Origin: Mycolicibacterium wolinskyi
GTDB taxonomy: Bacteria; Actinomycetota; Actinomycetes; Mycobacteriales; Mycobacteriaceae
Reading direction: 5' to 3'
NCBI RefSeq assembly: GCF_002101965.1
Contig: NZ_LQQA01000035.1
Location: 1 to 64,000 of the forward strand
Length of the DNA: 64,000 nucleotides
Shown here: positions 43,301-52,176 of the stretch, piece after piece
Position numbering within the stretch: the stretch's first letter is position 1
Layout of the letters: each line of letters opens with the position of its first letter
Position numbers and translations under genes: made by a program
Notes under the pieces: generated by a model
What the model was told of the DNA's origin: nothing
Databases searched by the model: none
What the model saw: the letters and a program-made list of their open reading frames with translations, nothing else

Positions 43301-44356
43301 ATGCGGGTAGTGGTGGTCGGCGCGACCGGCAATGTGGGCAGCAGCGTGGTCGAGGTTCTGGCAGCCGACGACCAAGTGGACTCGATCGTCGGGATCGCGC
43401 GTCGCCGGCCGACCTGGCAGCCGCCGAAGACGACGTGGGTTCAAGCGGATGTCTCCCGCGATGACCTCGACGGTCACTTCGCGGGCGCGGACGCGGTGAT
43501 TCATCTCGCGTGGATCTTCCAGCCGACTCACGACGAGCTCGCGACGTGGCGCAACAACGTCCTCGGCAGCATTCGCGTGTTCGACGCGGTCGCGCGAGCA
43601 GGCGTCCCCGTGTTGGTGTACGCGTCCTCAGTCGGTGCGTACTCCCCCGGCCCCGACGACGACAGCGTCGACGAATCATGGCCCACCCATGCCCTTCCCA
43701 CCGCTGCGTACGGACGCGAAAAGTCGTATCTGGAACGCGTGCTCGACGGCTACGAGCGTGATCACGCCGATATCCGCGTGGTCCGCATGCGGCCGGGATT
43801 CATCTTCAAGCGCGAGGCGGCAACCGAACAGCGGCGCCTGTTCGGCGGTCCGTTGGTGCCCACGAGCTTGATCCGCCCGGCGCTGTTGCCGGTGGTCCCC
43901 GACCTGCCGGGCTTTCGCTTGCAGGCGCTGCATTCGCGCGACGCCGCGCATGCTTACCGACTGGCGCTCATCCGTCCCGTGCACGGCGCATTCAACCTCG
44001 CGGCCGAGCCAGTGCTCGACGCCCGCACGCTGGGCGAGATCCTCGGCGCACGACCGATCAAGTTGCCGATCCCGCCGATCAGGGCGGCCGTGGCGGCGGC
44101 GTGGAATCTTCATCTGCTGCCGGCCAGCCCGACACTCGTCGACCTCGCCCTTAGCCTGCCGGTCATGGACACGGCACGAGCCCGCAGCGAGCTCGGCTGG
44201 ACGCCGACAATTTCGTCGCTCGACACGATTCGCGAATTTCTCGAAGGGCTGCGCGACGGGAGCGGGATGGATACACCTCCGCTCGATCCGAAAGCCGGTG
44301 GCAGATTTCGGTACAGGGAACTCGCAACCGGCGTCGGGCAACGCGCGCGGATGTAG
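43301..44356 (+). CDS. NAD-dependent epimerase/dehydratase (extended SDR) family protein
   Basis: About 351 residues. The Rossmann motif is VVVVGATGNVGSSVVEVL (about residues 2-19), DAVIHLAW the second strand, then VLVYASSVGAYSPGPDDD with the catalytic serine and YGREKSYLERVLD (YxxxK). The substrate part resembles hydroxysteroid or dihydroflavonol-type SDRs. The ATG at 43301 starts at the family's first strand; a GTG at 43292 is an alternative. The gene follows the katG terminator and has its own promoter region. The substrate is unknown. Confidence 0.88.
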   Translation: MRVVVVGATGNVGSSVVEVLAADDQVDSIVGIARRRPTWQPPKTTWVQADVSRDDLDGHFAGADAVIHLAWIFQPTHDELATWRNNVLGSIRVFDAVARAGVPVLVYASSVGAYSPGPDDDSVDESWPTHALPTAAYGREKSYLERVLDGYERDHADIRVVRMRPGFIFKREAATEQRRLFGGPLVPTSLIRPALLPVVPDLPGFRLQALHSRDAAHAYRLALIRPVHGAFNLAAEPVLDARTLGEILGARPIKLPIPPIRAAVAAAWNLHLLPASPTLVDLALSLPVMDTARARSELGWTPTISSLDTIREFLEGLRDGSGMDTPPLDPKAGGRFRYRELATGVGQRARM

Positions 44357-44489
44357 CGGCCACCATTCGCCGCCCGTAGCGCTCATCGACCACGCACACT
44401 CAAGGGTCCACGGTCCGTAGCGTCGCTTCATGCTGAATCTGCGGCCCGGGACCGCCGGGCAGCCCTACGGGGAAGCCTTGGAGGCGGGC

Positions 44490-45155
44490 ATGGACGTGTA
44501 CGAAACGGTTACGACCCGGCGGGCGGTGCGTGGTTTCACCGATCGGCCCGTCTCCAAGGACGTGCTGGCACGGGTGCTGACCGCCGCCAGGTGGTCACCC
44601 TCAAGCTCCAACACCCAACCCTGGAACATCTACGTCGTCACCGGCGCACCCCTGGCCGAACTCAAGAAACGCGCCACCGAACGCGTCGCCACCGGCGCCG
44701 ACTGGGATGAACGCGAATACACCATGTACCCGCCCGACATGCCCGCGCCTTACCGCGACCGCCGCGCCGCCTTCGGCAAAGAACGCTACAGCGTCCTCGG
44801 CGTCGCCCGCGACGACTGGGAAGCCCGCCAACGCGCCGCCATCGCCAACTGGGACTGCTTTGGCGCGCCCGCCGCCCTGTTCTGCTACATCGACCGCAAC
44901 CTCGGCCCCGCCCAATGGGCCGACACCGGCATGTACCTGCAAACCGTCATGCTGCTGCTGCGCGCCGAAGGACTGCACAGCTGCCCCCAGATGGCGTGGT
45001 CGCAAGTCCGCCAGACCGTCGCCGACGTGCTGTCGCCTCCGGACAACCTCATGCTCTTCTGCGGGATGTCCATCGGCTACGAAGACCCCACCGTCCCCTA
45101 CATCCGCACCGGCCGCGCACCCCTCGACGAAACCGTCACGTTCGTCGACGGCTAG
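44490..45155 (+). CDS. Nitroreductase-family protein
   Basis: A 221-residue FMN-dependent reductase from the ATG at 44490 with GGAGG 6 bases upstream. The family blocks are VTTRRAVRGFTDRPVSKDVL (about residues 7-26), WSPSSSNTQPWNIYVVTG (about 37-54) with FMN contacts, GMYLQTVMLLLRAEGLHSCP and LFCGMSIGYED. It should reduce nitro or quinone compounds using NAD(P)H. Codons from about 44610 on are strongly C-ending, and GAA is used in place of GAG, unlike the genes around it. This could reflect transfer or expression bias. Confidence 0.92.
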   Translation: MDVYETVTTRRAVRGFTDRPVSKDVLARVLTAARWSPSSSNTQPWNIYVVTGAPLAELKKRATERVATGADWDEREYTMYPPDMPAPYRDRRAAFGKERYSVLGVARDDWEARQRAAIANWDCFGAPAALFCYIDRNLGPAQWADTGMYLQTVMLLLRAEGLHSCPQMAWSQVRQTVADVLSPPDNLMLFCGMSIGYEDPTVPYIRTGRAPLDETVTFVDG

Positions 45156-45180
45156 CAGTGAAAACTGCTGGGCGCGAACG

Positions 45181-46215
45181 TCATCGCTGGAAGCGCACGT
45201 ACCGGTCGACGGACGCCGCATCCGCCGCGGAGTAGGTAACGCTGTCGACCAGGTTGCCCTGATCGTCGACCAGCAGCAGGTTGCCGCCGCTGTTGCCGAG
45301 TTGCACACCCGTGCCGTCGAGGACGACGACCGCCGACGTACCGCCGGACAGCGTGACATCCAGCTTGGTCTCCCGGCCATTGCGGTCGACGATCCGCCAG
45401 CCGTGCAACGACGTCGCAGTGGTCGCGACATTGCCGATGACAATCGATTCCGCACCGGGATCGGCACCCGCCGGATTGATCAGGGCCCGTTCCAAGTAGG
45501 CCGGCGCCGCTGCCGCCGGTGTGGGCACTCCCGGTTGACCGGTGATCAGGCGCGACAGCGGTTGCGCGCCAGGAGCCGCGGCGCCGACCGCATCGGTCGG
45601 CACGCGCTGCGTCTGAAAAGCCAAGAACAGCCCCACGATTCGGTCCGGGAATGCCAGCAGCAGGCCGCCGTCGTGGAATGCACCGTTGTCGCCGGCGTGG
45701 GCGCCGACGTTGCCCTGGTTCATGTGGATGTCGTGGATCCCGTGTAAGCCGTCGGTGTTGCCGAATTCGGCGTCGATCGGCTTCTTCAGATTGCGGTCGA
45801 ATTTGGCGCCGAATGCGTACAGCTCGCCGGTGGCAGCTTTGCACTGGTTGAGGTAGAGGACCAGCAGATCTTGGAGGTCATCGGCGTTGGCGTTGCCACT
45901 GGGCGGAAGGGCACGACCAAGCGTGAAGTCGAACATCGGCGCCTTCACGTAGTCGAGCGACGCTGTCGAAGTGGCAGGCCGCACCGTGAAGCCCGACGCA
46001 AGGCCGGACAGACCGCCCAGGACGGGATGGCCGACCAGCGGGTCCACGACCCAGAACACCACTTCGCTGCCGTCGTTGGATTGCACGTTGACCGCGACAC
46101 GCCATGGCTGCCCGGAGTCGTCGATCGCCCGGATCTGGAGGTGCGGGGTGGAATCGTCATCCTCGCGGACGAACCGATCGGGCCGAGCTCGTAGCACACC
46201 ATAGTTGAGCGCCAT
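45181..46215 (-). CDS. DUF2278 family protein with C-terminal lamin-tail-like domain
   Basis: A 344-residue protein. The N-terminal DUF2278 (YukJ-like) part (about 1-215) includes MALNYGVLRARPDRFVRED and the HGIHDIHMNQGNVGAHAGDN block with several histidines, suggestive of a metal site. The C-terminal about 90 residues fit a lamin-tail immunoglobulin-like domain (LHGWRIVDRNGRETKLDV, VVLDGTGVQLGNSGGNLLLV). Proteins of this architecture are uncharacterised. AAGGA precedes the ATG at 46215. A GTAGYCGRCTAC site lies 98 bp upstream. Confidence 0.82.
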   Translation of the reverse strand: MALNYGVLRARPDRFVREDDDSTPHLQIRAIDDSGQPWRVAVNVQSNDGSEVVFWVVDPLVGHPVLGGLSGLASGFTVRPATSTASLDYVKAPMFDFTLGRALPPSGNANADDLQDLLVLYLNQCKAATGELYAFGAKFDRNLKKPIDAEFGNTDGLHGIHDIHMNQGNVGAHAGDNGAFHDGGLLLAFPDRIVGLFLAFQTQRVPTDAVGAAAPGAQPLSRLITGQPGVPTPAAAAPAYLERALINPAGADPGAESIVIGNVATTATSLHGWRIVDRNGRETKLDVTLSGGTSAVVVLDGTGVQLGNSGGNLLLVDDQGNLVDSVTYSAADAASVDRYVRFQR

Positions 46216-46312
46216 GGCCGTATTCCTTCTCGTCTTCATGTGACTGGAACGGGCACAATGGATTCCGCTGAGCCCACCACGACCGTATCGAGACAGCGTC
46301 GCTCAGGCACGC

Positions 46313-46324
46313 GTAGCCGACTAC
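46313..46324. promoter_or_regulatory. GTAGYCGRCTAC palindromic site, copy 2
   Basis: GTAGCCGACTAC, followed by CCGAATCCGG, lies 98 bp upstream of the DUF2278 gene start. The core and downstream sequence match the copies at 33225 and 58248. Confidence 0.5.
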
Positions 46325-46381
46325 CCGAATCCGGGCGCGCTTCGATCGATGCCGGACAACCGTTCCCGTCGTCGCCCGCCG

Positions 46382-46813
46382 TCAGGCGTAGAGCGTTTCG
46401 AACTGCTTGATCGAGCGCTCGATGTCGCCCTTGACGGCGCGTGCCGCGACCGATCCGATGGGCCCGAACAGCGGTGGACCACCCAAGTCGATGGTCACGG
46501 CGAACGCACATCCCGACGCCGTGGGCTTCACCCTCATCTTCAGTCCGTACTTGGTCCCGCCTACGCCCTTACCGGTGACTTCGAGCAGTTGCGGCGGGTC
46601 GATCTTCTGCACCGTCCACGTGACGCGGTTGCGCATACCCTTGGCGCCCGCGACGCCGACGAGCGTTGTGCCGACAGTCAGCTCCCTCGGCACGTCACTA
46701 CGCCAGCCCTCATGCATCACCAGCCAGTCGCCGAGCCCCTCAAGATTCGACGCGTGTTCCCATGCGCTCTCCGGACTGATCGGCAGTTCGCGAGTGAGCT
46801 CCACCTTGGCCAT
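46382..46813 (-). CDS. SRPBCC-family (polyketide cyclase-like) protein
   Basis: A 143-residue SRPBCC fold. It starts AKVELTRELPISPESAWEHA, has LEGLGDWLVMHEGWRSDVPR (about 24-43) and finishes with the helix RAVKGDIERSIKQFETLY. Mycobacteria carry many of these 140-150 residue proteins, thought to bind lipids or polyketide-like ligands. The ATG at 46813 removes a basic leader. It lies between DUF2278 and the dehydrogenase, and a shared transcript with the latter is possible (48-bp gap). Confidence 0.85.
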   Translation of the reverse strand: MAKVELTRELPISPESAWEHASNLEGLGDWLVMHEGWRSDVPRELTVGTTLVGVAGAKGMRNRVTWTVQKIDPPQLLEVTGKGVGGTKYGLKMRVKPTASGCAFAVTIDLGGPPLFGPIGSVAARAVKGDIERSIKQFETLYA

Positions 46814-46861
46814 GCGTTGGATGCTAATGCCGCGACGCGCGCGTATCGCCGAGTGGCGCAA

Positions 46862-47875
46862 TCAGGTTGTCAGCACCATGCGGTAGCGGGCACGACCCTC
46901 CTCCATGGCGGCGTACGCGTCGGCCGCGTCCGCGAGCGGTCGCTCTTCGATCATCGCGCGCACGCCCGACACCACCGCGAAGCGCATCGTCTCTTCGACG
47001 TCGCGTGCGGTACCCGACGGATGCCCGGAGATGCTCAGCGCGGGCTGGATCAGCTGTGCCGGACTGATGGCCAACGGGTCGGTCGCAACGCCGACGGCGA
47101 CCAGTTCGCCGCGCGGCGCCAGCCCGCCCACGGTGTCGGCCATGGCTTGCGAGTTGCCTGCGGTCGCCAGCACCACCGCGGCACCACCGAGTTTTTGCAG
47201 CTGAGCACTGACGTCCTCGGCTCTGGAGTCGATGTAGTGACGCGCACCGAGGGCCCGAGCGTCGGCTTCCTTGTCGGGGCCGCGCGCGATGGCGACAGTG
47301 TCGAAACCCATTGCGTTGGCGAACTGCACGCCGAGGTGGCCCAGGCCGCCCACCCCGAGCACCGCCACCAGATCACCGGGCAGGGCATGCGTGTGCCGAA
47401 GCGCGTTGTAGGTGGTCACGCCGGCACAGCCCATCGGGGCGGCTTCGGCGAACGAGAGTTCGTCGGGGATCCTGGCCAGCGCATTGGCCGGGGCGGTCAC
47501 CGATTCCGCATAGCCGCCCGGGTAATGCAAGCTGGGGATCTGTCCGTTCTCGCAGTGGATGAACAACCCCTTGCGGCACGGGATGCACTTGCCGCAGGCG
47601 CCGCCGAACCAGCCGATCGCCACCCGGTCCCCCACCGCGAATTCGTCTACGCCTGGCCCAGTTTCGGCGACGGTCCCGGCGATCTCATGACCGGGCGTGA
47701 GCGGAAAGCTGACGCCGGGAAAGCCACCGTTGACGATGGCGCGGTCGGTACCGCACACGCCGCACGCGGCGACGGCGACGCGAACCTGGCCCCGTTCGGG
47801 CGGAACGGTCTGCGCGTCAGCCAGTTCCAAGGCGCCACCGGTGGACTGGACGTGAACCGCTCGATGAGTAGACAT
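46862..47875 (-). CDS. Zinc-dependent alcohol dehydrogenase (MDR family)
   Basis: A 337-residue medium-chain dehydrogenase. The catalytic zinc ligands are in ACGVCGTDRAI (Cys) and TPGHEIAGTV (His-Glu). The structural zinc loop GGACGKCIPCRKGLFIHC has four cysteines. The NAD-binding motif is AVLGVGGLGHLGVQFA (about residues 171-186). It resembles AdhP-like enzymes that oxidise primary alcohols. AAGGA precedes the ATG at 47875. The physiological substrate is unknown. Confidence 0.93.
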   Translation of the reverse strand: MSTHRAVHVQSTGGALELADAQTVPPERGQVRVAVAACGVCGTDRAIVNGGFPGVSFPLTPGHEIAGTVAETGPGVDEFAVGDRVAIGWFGGACGKCIPCRKGLFIHCENGQIPSLHYPGGYAESVTAPANALARIPDELSFAEAAPMGCAGVTTYNALRHTHALPGDLVAVLGVGGLGHLGVQFANAMGFDTVAIARGPDKEADARALGARHYIDSRAEDVSAQLQKLGGAAVVLATAGNSQAMADTVGGLAPRGELVAVGVATDPLAISPAQLIQPALSISGHPSGTARDVEETMRFAVVSGVRAMIEERPLADAADAYAAMEEGRARYRMVLTT

Positions 47876-47960
47876 GGGCATCCTTACCGTCGCCGTCGAT
47901 GTACTCAGTCATCTTCATCCGCGGATCGCCACCTGGCTAGGTGGTGCGTCAGCCACGGTT

Positions 47961-48617
47961 TCAGCCGAGGATCAGGGGAAGCCTCGCGGCCAGCTCACCA
48001 AGCGCGGCCACTTCCGTCGCGGTCGGTGCACGCCGGCCGGTGCCCACCAGCAAGGCGTCCGTGTCGGACAACGAGGCGGGAAAGCGCGCCCCGGCGATCT
48101 CCTCCAACATCCTGCGCGACTCGGCGAGCCCGGCCGCCGGTGGCGGCCCGGCCGCCGGGAGATGCGCCACGAGATCGAGGTGGTGCAGTGTCCACTCCAT
48201 GACGTAGGCCCGCAGATACTCGCCCACCTCGAACACCTCGTCGCGCGTGCCGACCCGCAGATCGGGATCGGCGAGCACCGCCGCGCGCCCCGCAGCCGCG
48301 CCGAGGTCGTCCAGGTGGAACTTGAGCAGCCACGGCTCTTCGTAAGCCGCGGCGAGCCGCACGGTCACCGCATCGAGCGGATCGTCACCGGACGGCGGTG
48401 TCGACGAAACCTCCCAATAGGTCACCGCGTTGCGTGTCGGTTCCCGGTCGGTCGGTGTCACCAGGGTGATGAGGACGTCCTGCGCGTCGATGATCAGATG
48501 ACACACCAGATCCCGCACGAGCCAGCCCGCACACCCCGATGGTCGCGCGAAGTCCTCGTCCGCGAGGCCGGCCACCGCCGTACGCAGCGCCGCCCACGAC
48601 TCCGAAAACAGGTCCAC
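47961..48617 (-). CDS. Maleylpyruvate isomerase N-terminal-type (mycothiol-dependent) protein
   Basis: A 218-residue DinB-like helical protein. It has the actinobacterial DUF1992/TIGR03083-type start (LFSESWAALRTAVAGLADED), then the GCAGWLVRDLVCHLIIDAQD helix with a histidine, and a later EWTLHHLDLVAHLP segment giving the metal histidines. Family members use mycothiol as cofactor for isomerisation or detoxification. A related protein is encoded at 53792. The substrate is unknown. Confidence 0.85.
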   Translation of the reverse strand: MDLFSESWAALRTAVAGLADEDFARPSGCAGWLVRDLVCHLIIDAQDVLITLVTPTDREPTRNAVTYWEVSSTPPSGDDPLDAVTVRLAAAYEEPWLLKFHLDDLGAAAGRAAVLADPDLRVGTRDEVFEVGEYLRAYVMEWTLHHLDLVAHLPAAGPPPAAGLAESRRMLEEIAGARFPASLSDTDALLVGTGRRAPTATEVAALGELAARLPLILG

Positions 48618-48727
48618 CTCCGCAAGCTAGCAGCGCGCTCTCGATCAGACTCAGCCGGCAACTCTCCTACGCACGCGAGCTGACCGCTCAACTCGCCGAC
48701 TACCGCAACGAGTGAGGCGGGACGCGC

Positions 48728-49183
48728 TCAGTTTTCGGCCGCCGTCCAGTCATATGGCAAGAACTTGCCGTCGAACGTGACGACCACCCGGTCGCCGGCG
48801 GGGTGCGGCTTGCGTTGCACGTCGAGACTGAAGTTGATCGCGCTCATGATGCCGTCCCCGAACTGCTCGTGTATGAGTTCTTTGACCGCACCCCCGTAGA
48901 CCTGGAGCGCTTCGTAGAAGCGGTAGATGGTCGGATCGGTCGGTACTGCCGTCGGCAGGCCGCCACGCATCGGTACCGCCGCGAGAATCGGGATCGCCGA
49001 TTCGTCCAGACCCAGCATGTCGACGATCACCTTGCCGCACTCGGCAGGTACCGGATGCTGGCCGAGCAGCGCGGCGACCGTCCACACCGCCGGTTTGTCG
49101 ATCGCGTCGGCCAACTCCTGCCAGGTGAGCCCCTTGAGCAGCCGGGCCGCGACGATTTCGGCTGTTATCTCGTCTCTTGTCAT
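48728..49183 (-). CDS. cynS: Cyanate hydratase (cyanase)
   Basis: A 151-residue enzyme. An N-terminal helix-turn-helix-like part (about 1-75; GLTWQELADAIDKPAVWTVA) is followed by the C-terminal catalytic domain. R88, E91 and S114 (YRFYEALQ and GIMSAINF) match the Arg96-Glu99-Ser122 site of the E. coli enzyme. It is a decamer that converts cyanate and bicarbonate to ammonia and CO2. It lies 18 bp downstream of the FNT channel gene, in the same operon. Confidence 0.96.
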   Translation of the reverse strand: MTRDEITAEIVAARLLKGLTWQELADAIDKPAVWTVAALLGQHPVPAECGKVIVDMLGLDESAIPILAAVPMRGGLPTAVPTDPTIYRFYEALQVYGGAVKELIHEQFGDGIMSAINFSLDVQRKPHPAGDRVVVTFDGKFLPYDWTAAEN

Positions 49184-49201
49184 CTGCTCAGCATGCCCCG
49201 G

Positions 49202-50056
49202 TCACGCGTTGGCTTCAGCGGGGAGCTTGAACTCCTCGGGCGCCGCAGGCCGGTTCCAGTCGCTGCCGGTCCTGGCATGCGTCGCATAGAGGGTCAGACC
49301 GACGAACGCCAAGCCGCCGACGAGATTGCCTATCACAGTTGGGATCTCGTTCCAGATCAGATAGTCGGCGACCGAGAAGTCACCGCCGAGCATCAGGCCG
49401 GACGGGAACAGGAACATGTTGACGATGGAGTGTTCGAACCCCATGTAGAAGAACAACATGATGGGCATCCACATCGCAATCACCTTGCCCGACACCGAGG
49501 TCGACATCATCGCGGCCACGACGCCGGTGGACACCATCCAGTTGCACAACACCCCGCGAATGAACAGTGTCAGCATGCCTGCCGCGCCATGCTCGGCGTA
49601 ACCGACCGTCCGGCTTGAACCGATCTCCCCGAGCCGTTGGCCCACCTCGTTCGGGTCGACGGTGAATCCGTAGGTGAGGATGACGGCCATCATCACTGCG
49701 ACGGTGAACGCGCCGGCGAAGTTACCGACGAACACCAACGACCAGTTCCGCAGCATCGAGCGCACGGTGACGCCGCGCCGTTTGTCCAGCAGCGCGAGCG
49801 GAACGAGGGTGAAAACACCTGTCAGAAGGTCGAATCCGAGAAGATAGAGCATGCAGAAGCCGACCGGGAACAACACCGCGCCGAGAAGCGGATTGCCCGT
49901 CTGCACGGTGATGGTGACCGCGAACGCCGCCGCCAGCGCGAGAATCGCGCCCGCCATGTAAGCGCGGATCACGGTGTCCCGGGTGGACATGAATGCCTTG
50001 TTCTCGCCGGCATCGATCATCTTCGTGACGAACTCGGGCGGATTGACATACGACAC
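49202..50056 (-). CDS. Formate/nitrite transporter (FNT) family channel
   Basis: A 284-residue six-helix FNT protein. The two half-helix loop motifs are visible as MLYLLGFDLLTGVFTLVP, LVFVGNFAGAFTVAVMMAV (about residues 110-130) and MWMPIMLFFYMGFEHSIVNMF (about 195-215). The histidine in GFEHS is the conserved central proton-relay residue. FNT channels carry small anions (formate, nitrite, hydrosulphide). The gene is directly followed by cynS, so cyanate or bicarbonate import or export is a reasonable inference. No cynT or cynX is present. Confidence 0.93.
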   Translation of the reverse strand: MSYVNPPEFVTKMIDAGENKAFMSTRDTVIRAYMAGAILALAAAFAVTITVQTGNPLLGAVLFPVGFCMLYLLGFDLLTGVFTLVPLALLDKRRGVTVRSMLRNWSLVFVGNFAGAFTVAVMMAVILTYGFTVDPNEVGQRLGEIGSSRTVGYAEHGAAGMLTLFIRGVLCNWMVSTGVVAAMMSTSVSGKVIAMWMPIMLFFYMGFEHSIVNMFLFPSGLMLGGDFSVADYLIWNEIPTVIGNLVGGLAFVGLTLYATHARTGSDWNRPAAPEEFKLPAEANA

Positions 50057-50271
50057 GGTCAGCGTCCTTCCTGCTCATACGTGCGCGAAGCTGATTGCTC
50101 CCGACGTGCACAGCGGGCTCACGGTCGGTGGACCTGCTCACATAGGTGCTGCGCCAGTCTGGCAACCGGTTGTGTCATGAATGTGAATCGGCTGAGAGGA
50201 TCACGTCACATCCTCTTCACTCCCGCCGGACGCCGATTGTGAGCAGTCGCCGGTCGCAGCGACACGCCGCG

Positions 50272-52107
50272 TCAGTGTGTGCCCAGCGTCCCGTCGAGGT
50301 ACTGGGAACGGCAGGCCCGCCGCGCCAACTTGCCGCTCGTGGTGCGCGGTATCGCCCCGGCCGGGAGGAAGCGCACCTCGCGGACCGTCAGCCCGTGTCG
50401 ATTGGCGACCTCGGCTTCGATGGCCGATATCGCCGGGGCGGGGTCGGCACGCCCGGTGCCCGCTGCGCGTTCGGCGATCACCACGAGCTGTGCACCGTCG
50501 TCGGCGGGTACGGAGAAGGCCGCGACGTAGCCGCGACGCACCAGCGACGACGCATCGGCGACCGTGGCCTCGATGTCGTGCGGGTAGTGGTTGCGGCCGC
50601 CGATCACCACCAGATCCGCGATCCGCCCCGTGACATAGAGTTCGCCGTCGAGGTAGACACCGAGGTCGCCCGTGCGCAACCAGGTGGCGTCAGGGGGCGA
50701 GCCGTCGGCGTGGCCGCCCGTCGAGAGTCGGGAACGCAGTACCGCGCCGAACGTCTTCCGTGTTTCGTCGGGCCGGCCCCAGTATCCGCGGCCAATGTTG
50801 TTGCCGTGCAGCCAGATCTCCCCCACGGCGCCGTCGGGAAGTTCCTCGGCGCGATCAGGATCGACGATCACCGCCCACTGGCTGCGGGCGACCTGGCCGC
50901 ACGACACATGGGCAACCGCACCGACCGCACCGGCCGCTACCGGCACCGCGTGCCCTTCGGCGAGTCGCTCGCGGTCGAAGTAGACCACCGATGCCTGCGC
51001 GGCGGGAGCGATCGTCGAGACGAACAGGGTGGCCTCGGCGATGCCGTACGAGGGTTTGAACGCGGTCGGCGGCAAGCCGTAGGGCGCGAACGCCTTGTCG
51101 AACGTCGCGATCGCGGTGGGGCTGACCGGTTCCGAACCGATGATGAGCACGACGTTGCTCAGGTCGACGTCCGCGCCCTGGTCCGGCACCCCGCGCTGAG
51201 CCGCCCACTCGTAGGCGAAGTTCGGCGCCGCGGTGATCACCCGGCCGTACCGCGACTCCGCCGACAGCGCCTGAATCCAGCGCTGCGGCCGACGCACGAA
51301 CGCCGTGGGCGACATCAGCGTCGAGTGCCCGCCATAGACGGCCGGGAAACCGATCATCGAAAGGCCCATGTCGTGGTAGAGCGGTAACCAGCTGAGGCCG
51401 TGGGTGTTTCGGTTCAGCAAGTCGATCGAGAGGATCATCTGTAGCAGGTTCGTACCGACCGCCCGGTGGGTGATCTCGACACCGACCGGGGGCCGCGTCG
51501 AACCCGAGGTGTACTGCAGATGCGATACGTCGTCGACGTCGACGGTTACCGGCTCGAACGCCTCGCCGACGGCGTCGGGGATTTCGTCGATGATGACGAC
51601 TTGCGGGCGCCGGCCGGCAGGCAATTTCGTCAGGAAGTCCTGCACCGCCGTGTTGGCGGCCGCGGTGGTCAGGATCGTGCTGGGCTGTGCGTCGCCGAGC
51701 GCGGTTTCGAGCCGCTCGGCGTGGCCCTGTAGCTCCGGGGCGAACAGTGGTACCGCGATCGTCCCGGCCTTGATGGCGGCGAAGAAGCCCACAACGTAGT
51801 CAAGGCCCTGCGGCGCGAGGATGGCGACTCGGTCACCGCGTTCGGCGACCCGCTGCAGGTGCGCGCCGACGGCGCGCAGCCGGACCCCCAGTTGGCTCCA
51901 CGTCAGCTCGACGGGTTCGCCCTCGGAATGGCTGTAGTCGAGATACCGGTAGGCCACCGAGTCGCCCACGTTGTCGACATTGCGGTCGATGAGAGATATC
52001 AGGGTGGTGCCTGGCGGCAGCACGATGCCGCCGGCGGCATCGAGGCAGTCCTCGATGCGCAGCAGGCCGGTCGGAGCCTCGTATTCATCGCGGGAGGCGC
52101 TATCCAT
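50272..52107 (-). CDS. Fatty-acyl-AMP ligase (FAAL-type FadD)
   Basis: A 611-residue adenylating enzyme. Core motifs are LQYTSGSTRPPVGV (P-loop-like), WLPLYHDMGL, KPSYGIAEATLFVST and the hinge WLRTGDLGVYLDGELYVTGR with the GGRNHYPHDIEA motif typical of FAALs. FAALs activate long-chain acids as acyl-adenylates for transfer to polyketide synthases. No polyketide synthase gene is adjacent, so the acceptor must lie elsewhere. The C-terminal domain is complete (RTTSGKLARRACR, with the catalytic lysine). Confidence 0.93.
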   Translation of the reverse strand: MDSASRDEYEAPTGLLRIEDCLDAAGGIVLPPGTTLISLIDRNVDNVGDSVAYRYLDYSHSEGEPVELTWSQLGVRLRAVGAHLQRVAERGDRVAILAPQGLDYVVGFFAAIKAGTIAVPLFAPELQGHAERLETALGDAQPSTILTTAAANTAVQDFLTKLPAGRRPQVVIIDEIPDAVGEAFEPVTVDVDDVSHLQYTSGSTRPPVGVEITHRAVGTNLLQMILSIDLLNRNTHGLSWLPLYHDMGLSMIGFPAVYGGHSTLMSPTAFVRRPQRWIQALSAESRYGRVITAAPNFAYEWAAQRGVPDQGADVDLSNVVLIIGSEPVSPTAIATFDKAFAPYGLPPTAFKPSYGIAEATLFVSTIAPAAQASVVYFDRERLAEGHAVPVAAGAVGAVAHVSCGQVARSQWAVIVDPDRAEELPDGAVGEIWLHGNNIGRGYWGRPDETRKTFGAVLRSRLSTGGHADGSPPDATWLRTGDLGVYLDGELYVTGRIADLVVIGGRNHYPHDIEATVADASSLVRRGYVAAFSVPADDGAQLVVIAERAAGTGRADPAPAISAIEAEVANRHGLTVREVRFLPAGAIPRTTSGKLARRACRSQYLDGTLGTH

Positions 52108-52176
52108 GACCGCAGTTTAGGTCGCGGCGCCGACCCGGCCGCCTGCCTCCCGAGGCGCTGCCGGAACCGTCGCCGA

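Noticed and set aside
46349..48202. A 617-codon plus-strand frame opposite the SRPBCC and alcohol dehydrogenase genes
   Set aside because: It is antisense to two well-supported genes and has histidine/arginine-rich composition without domains.
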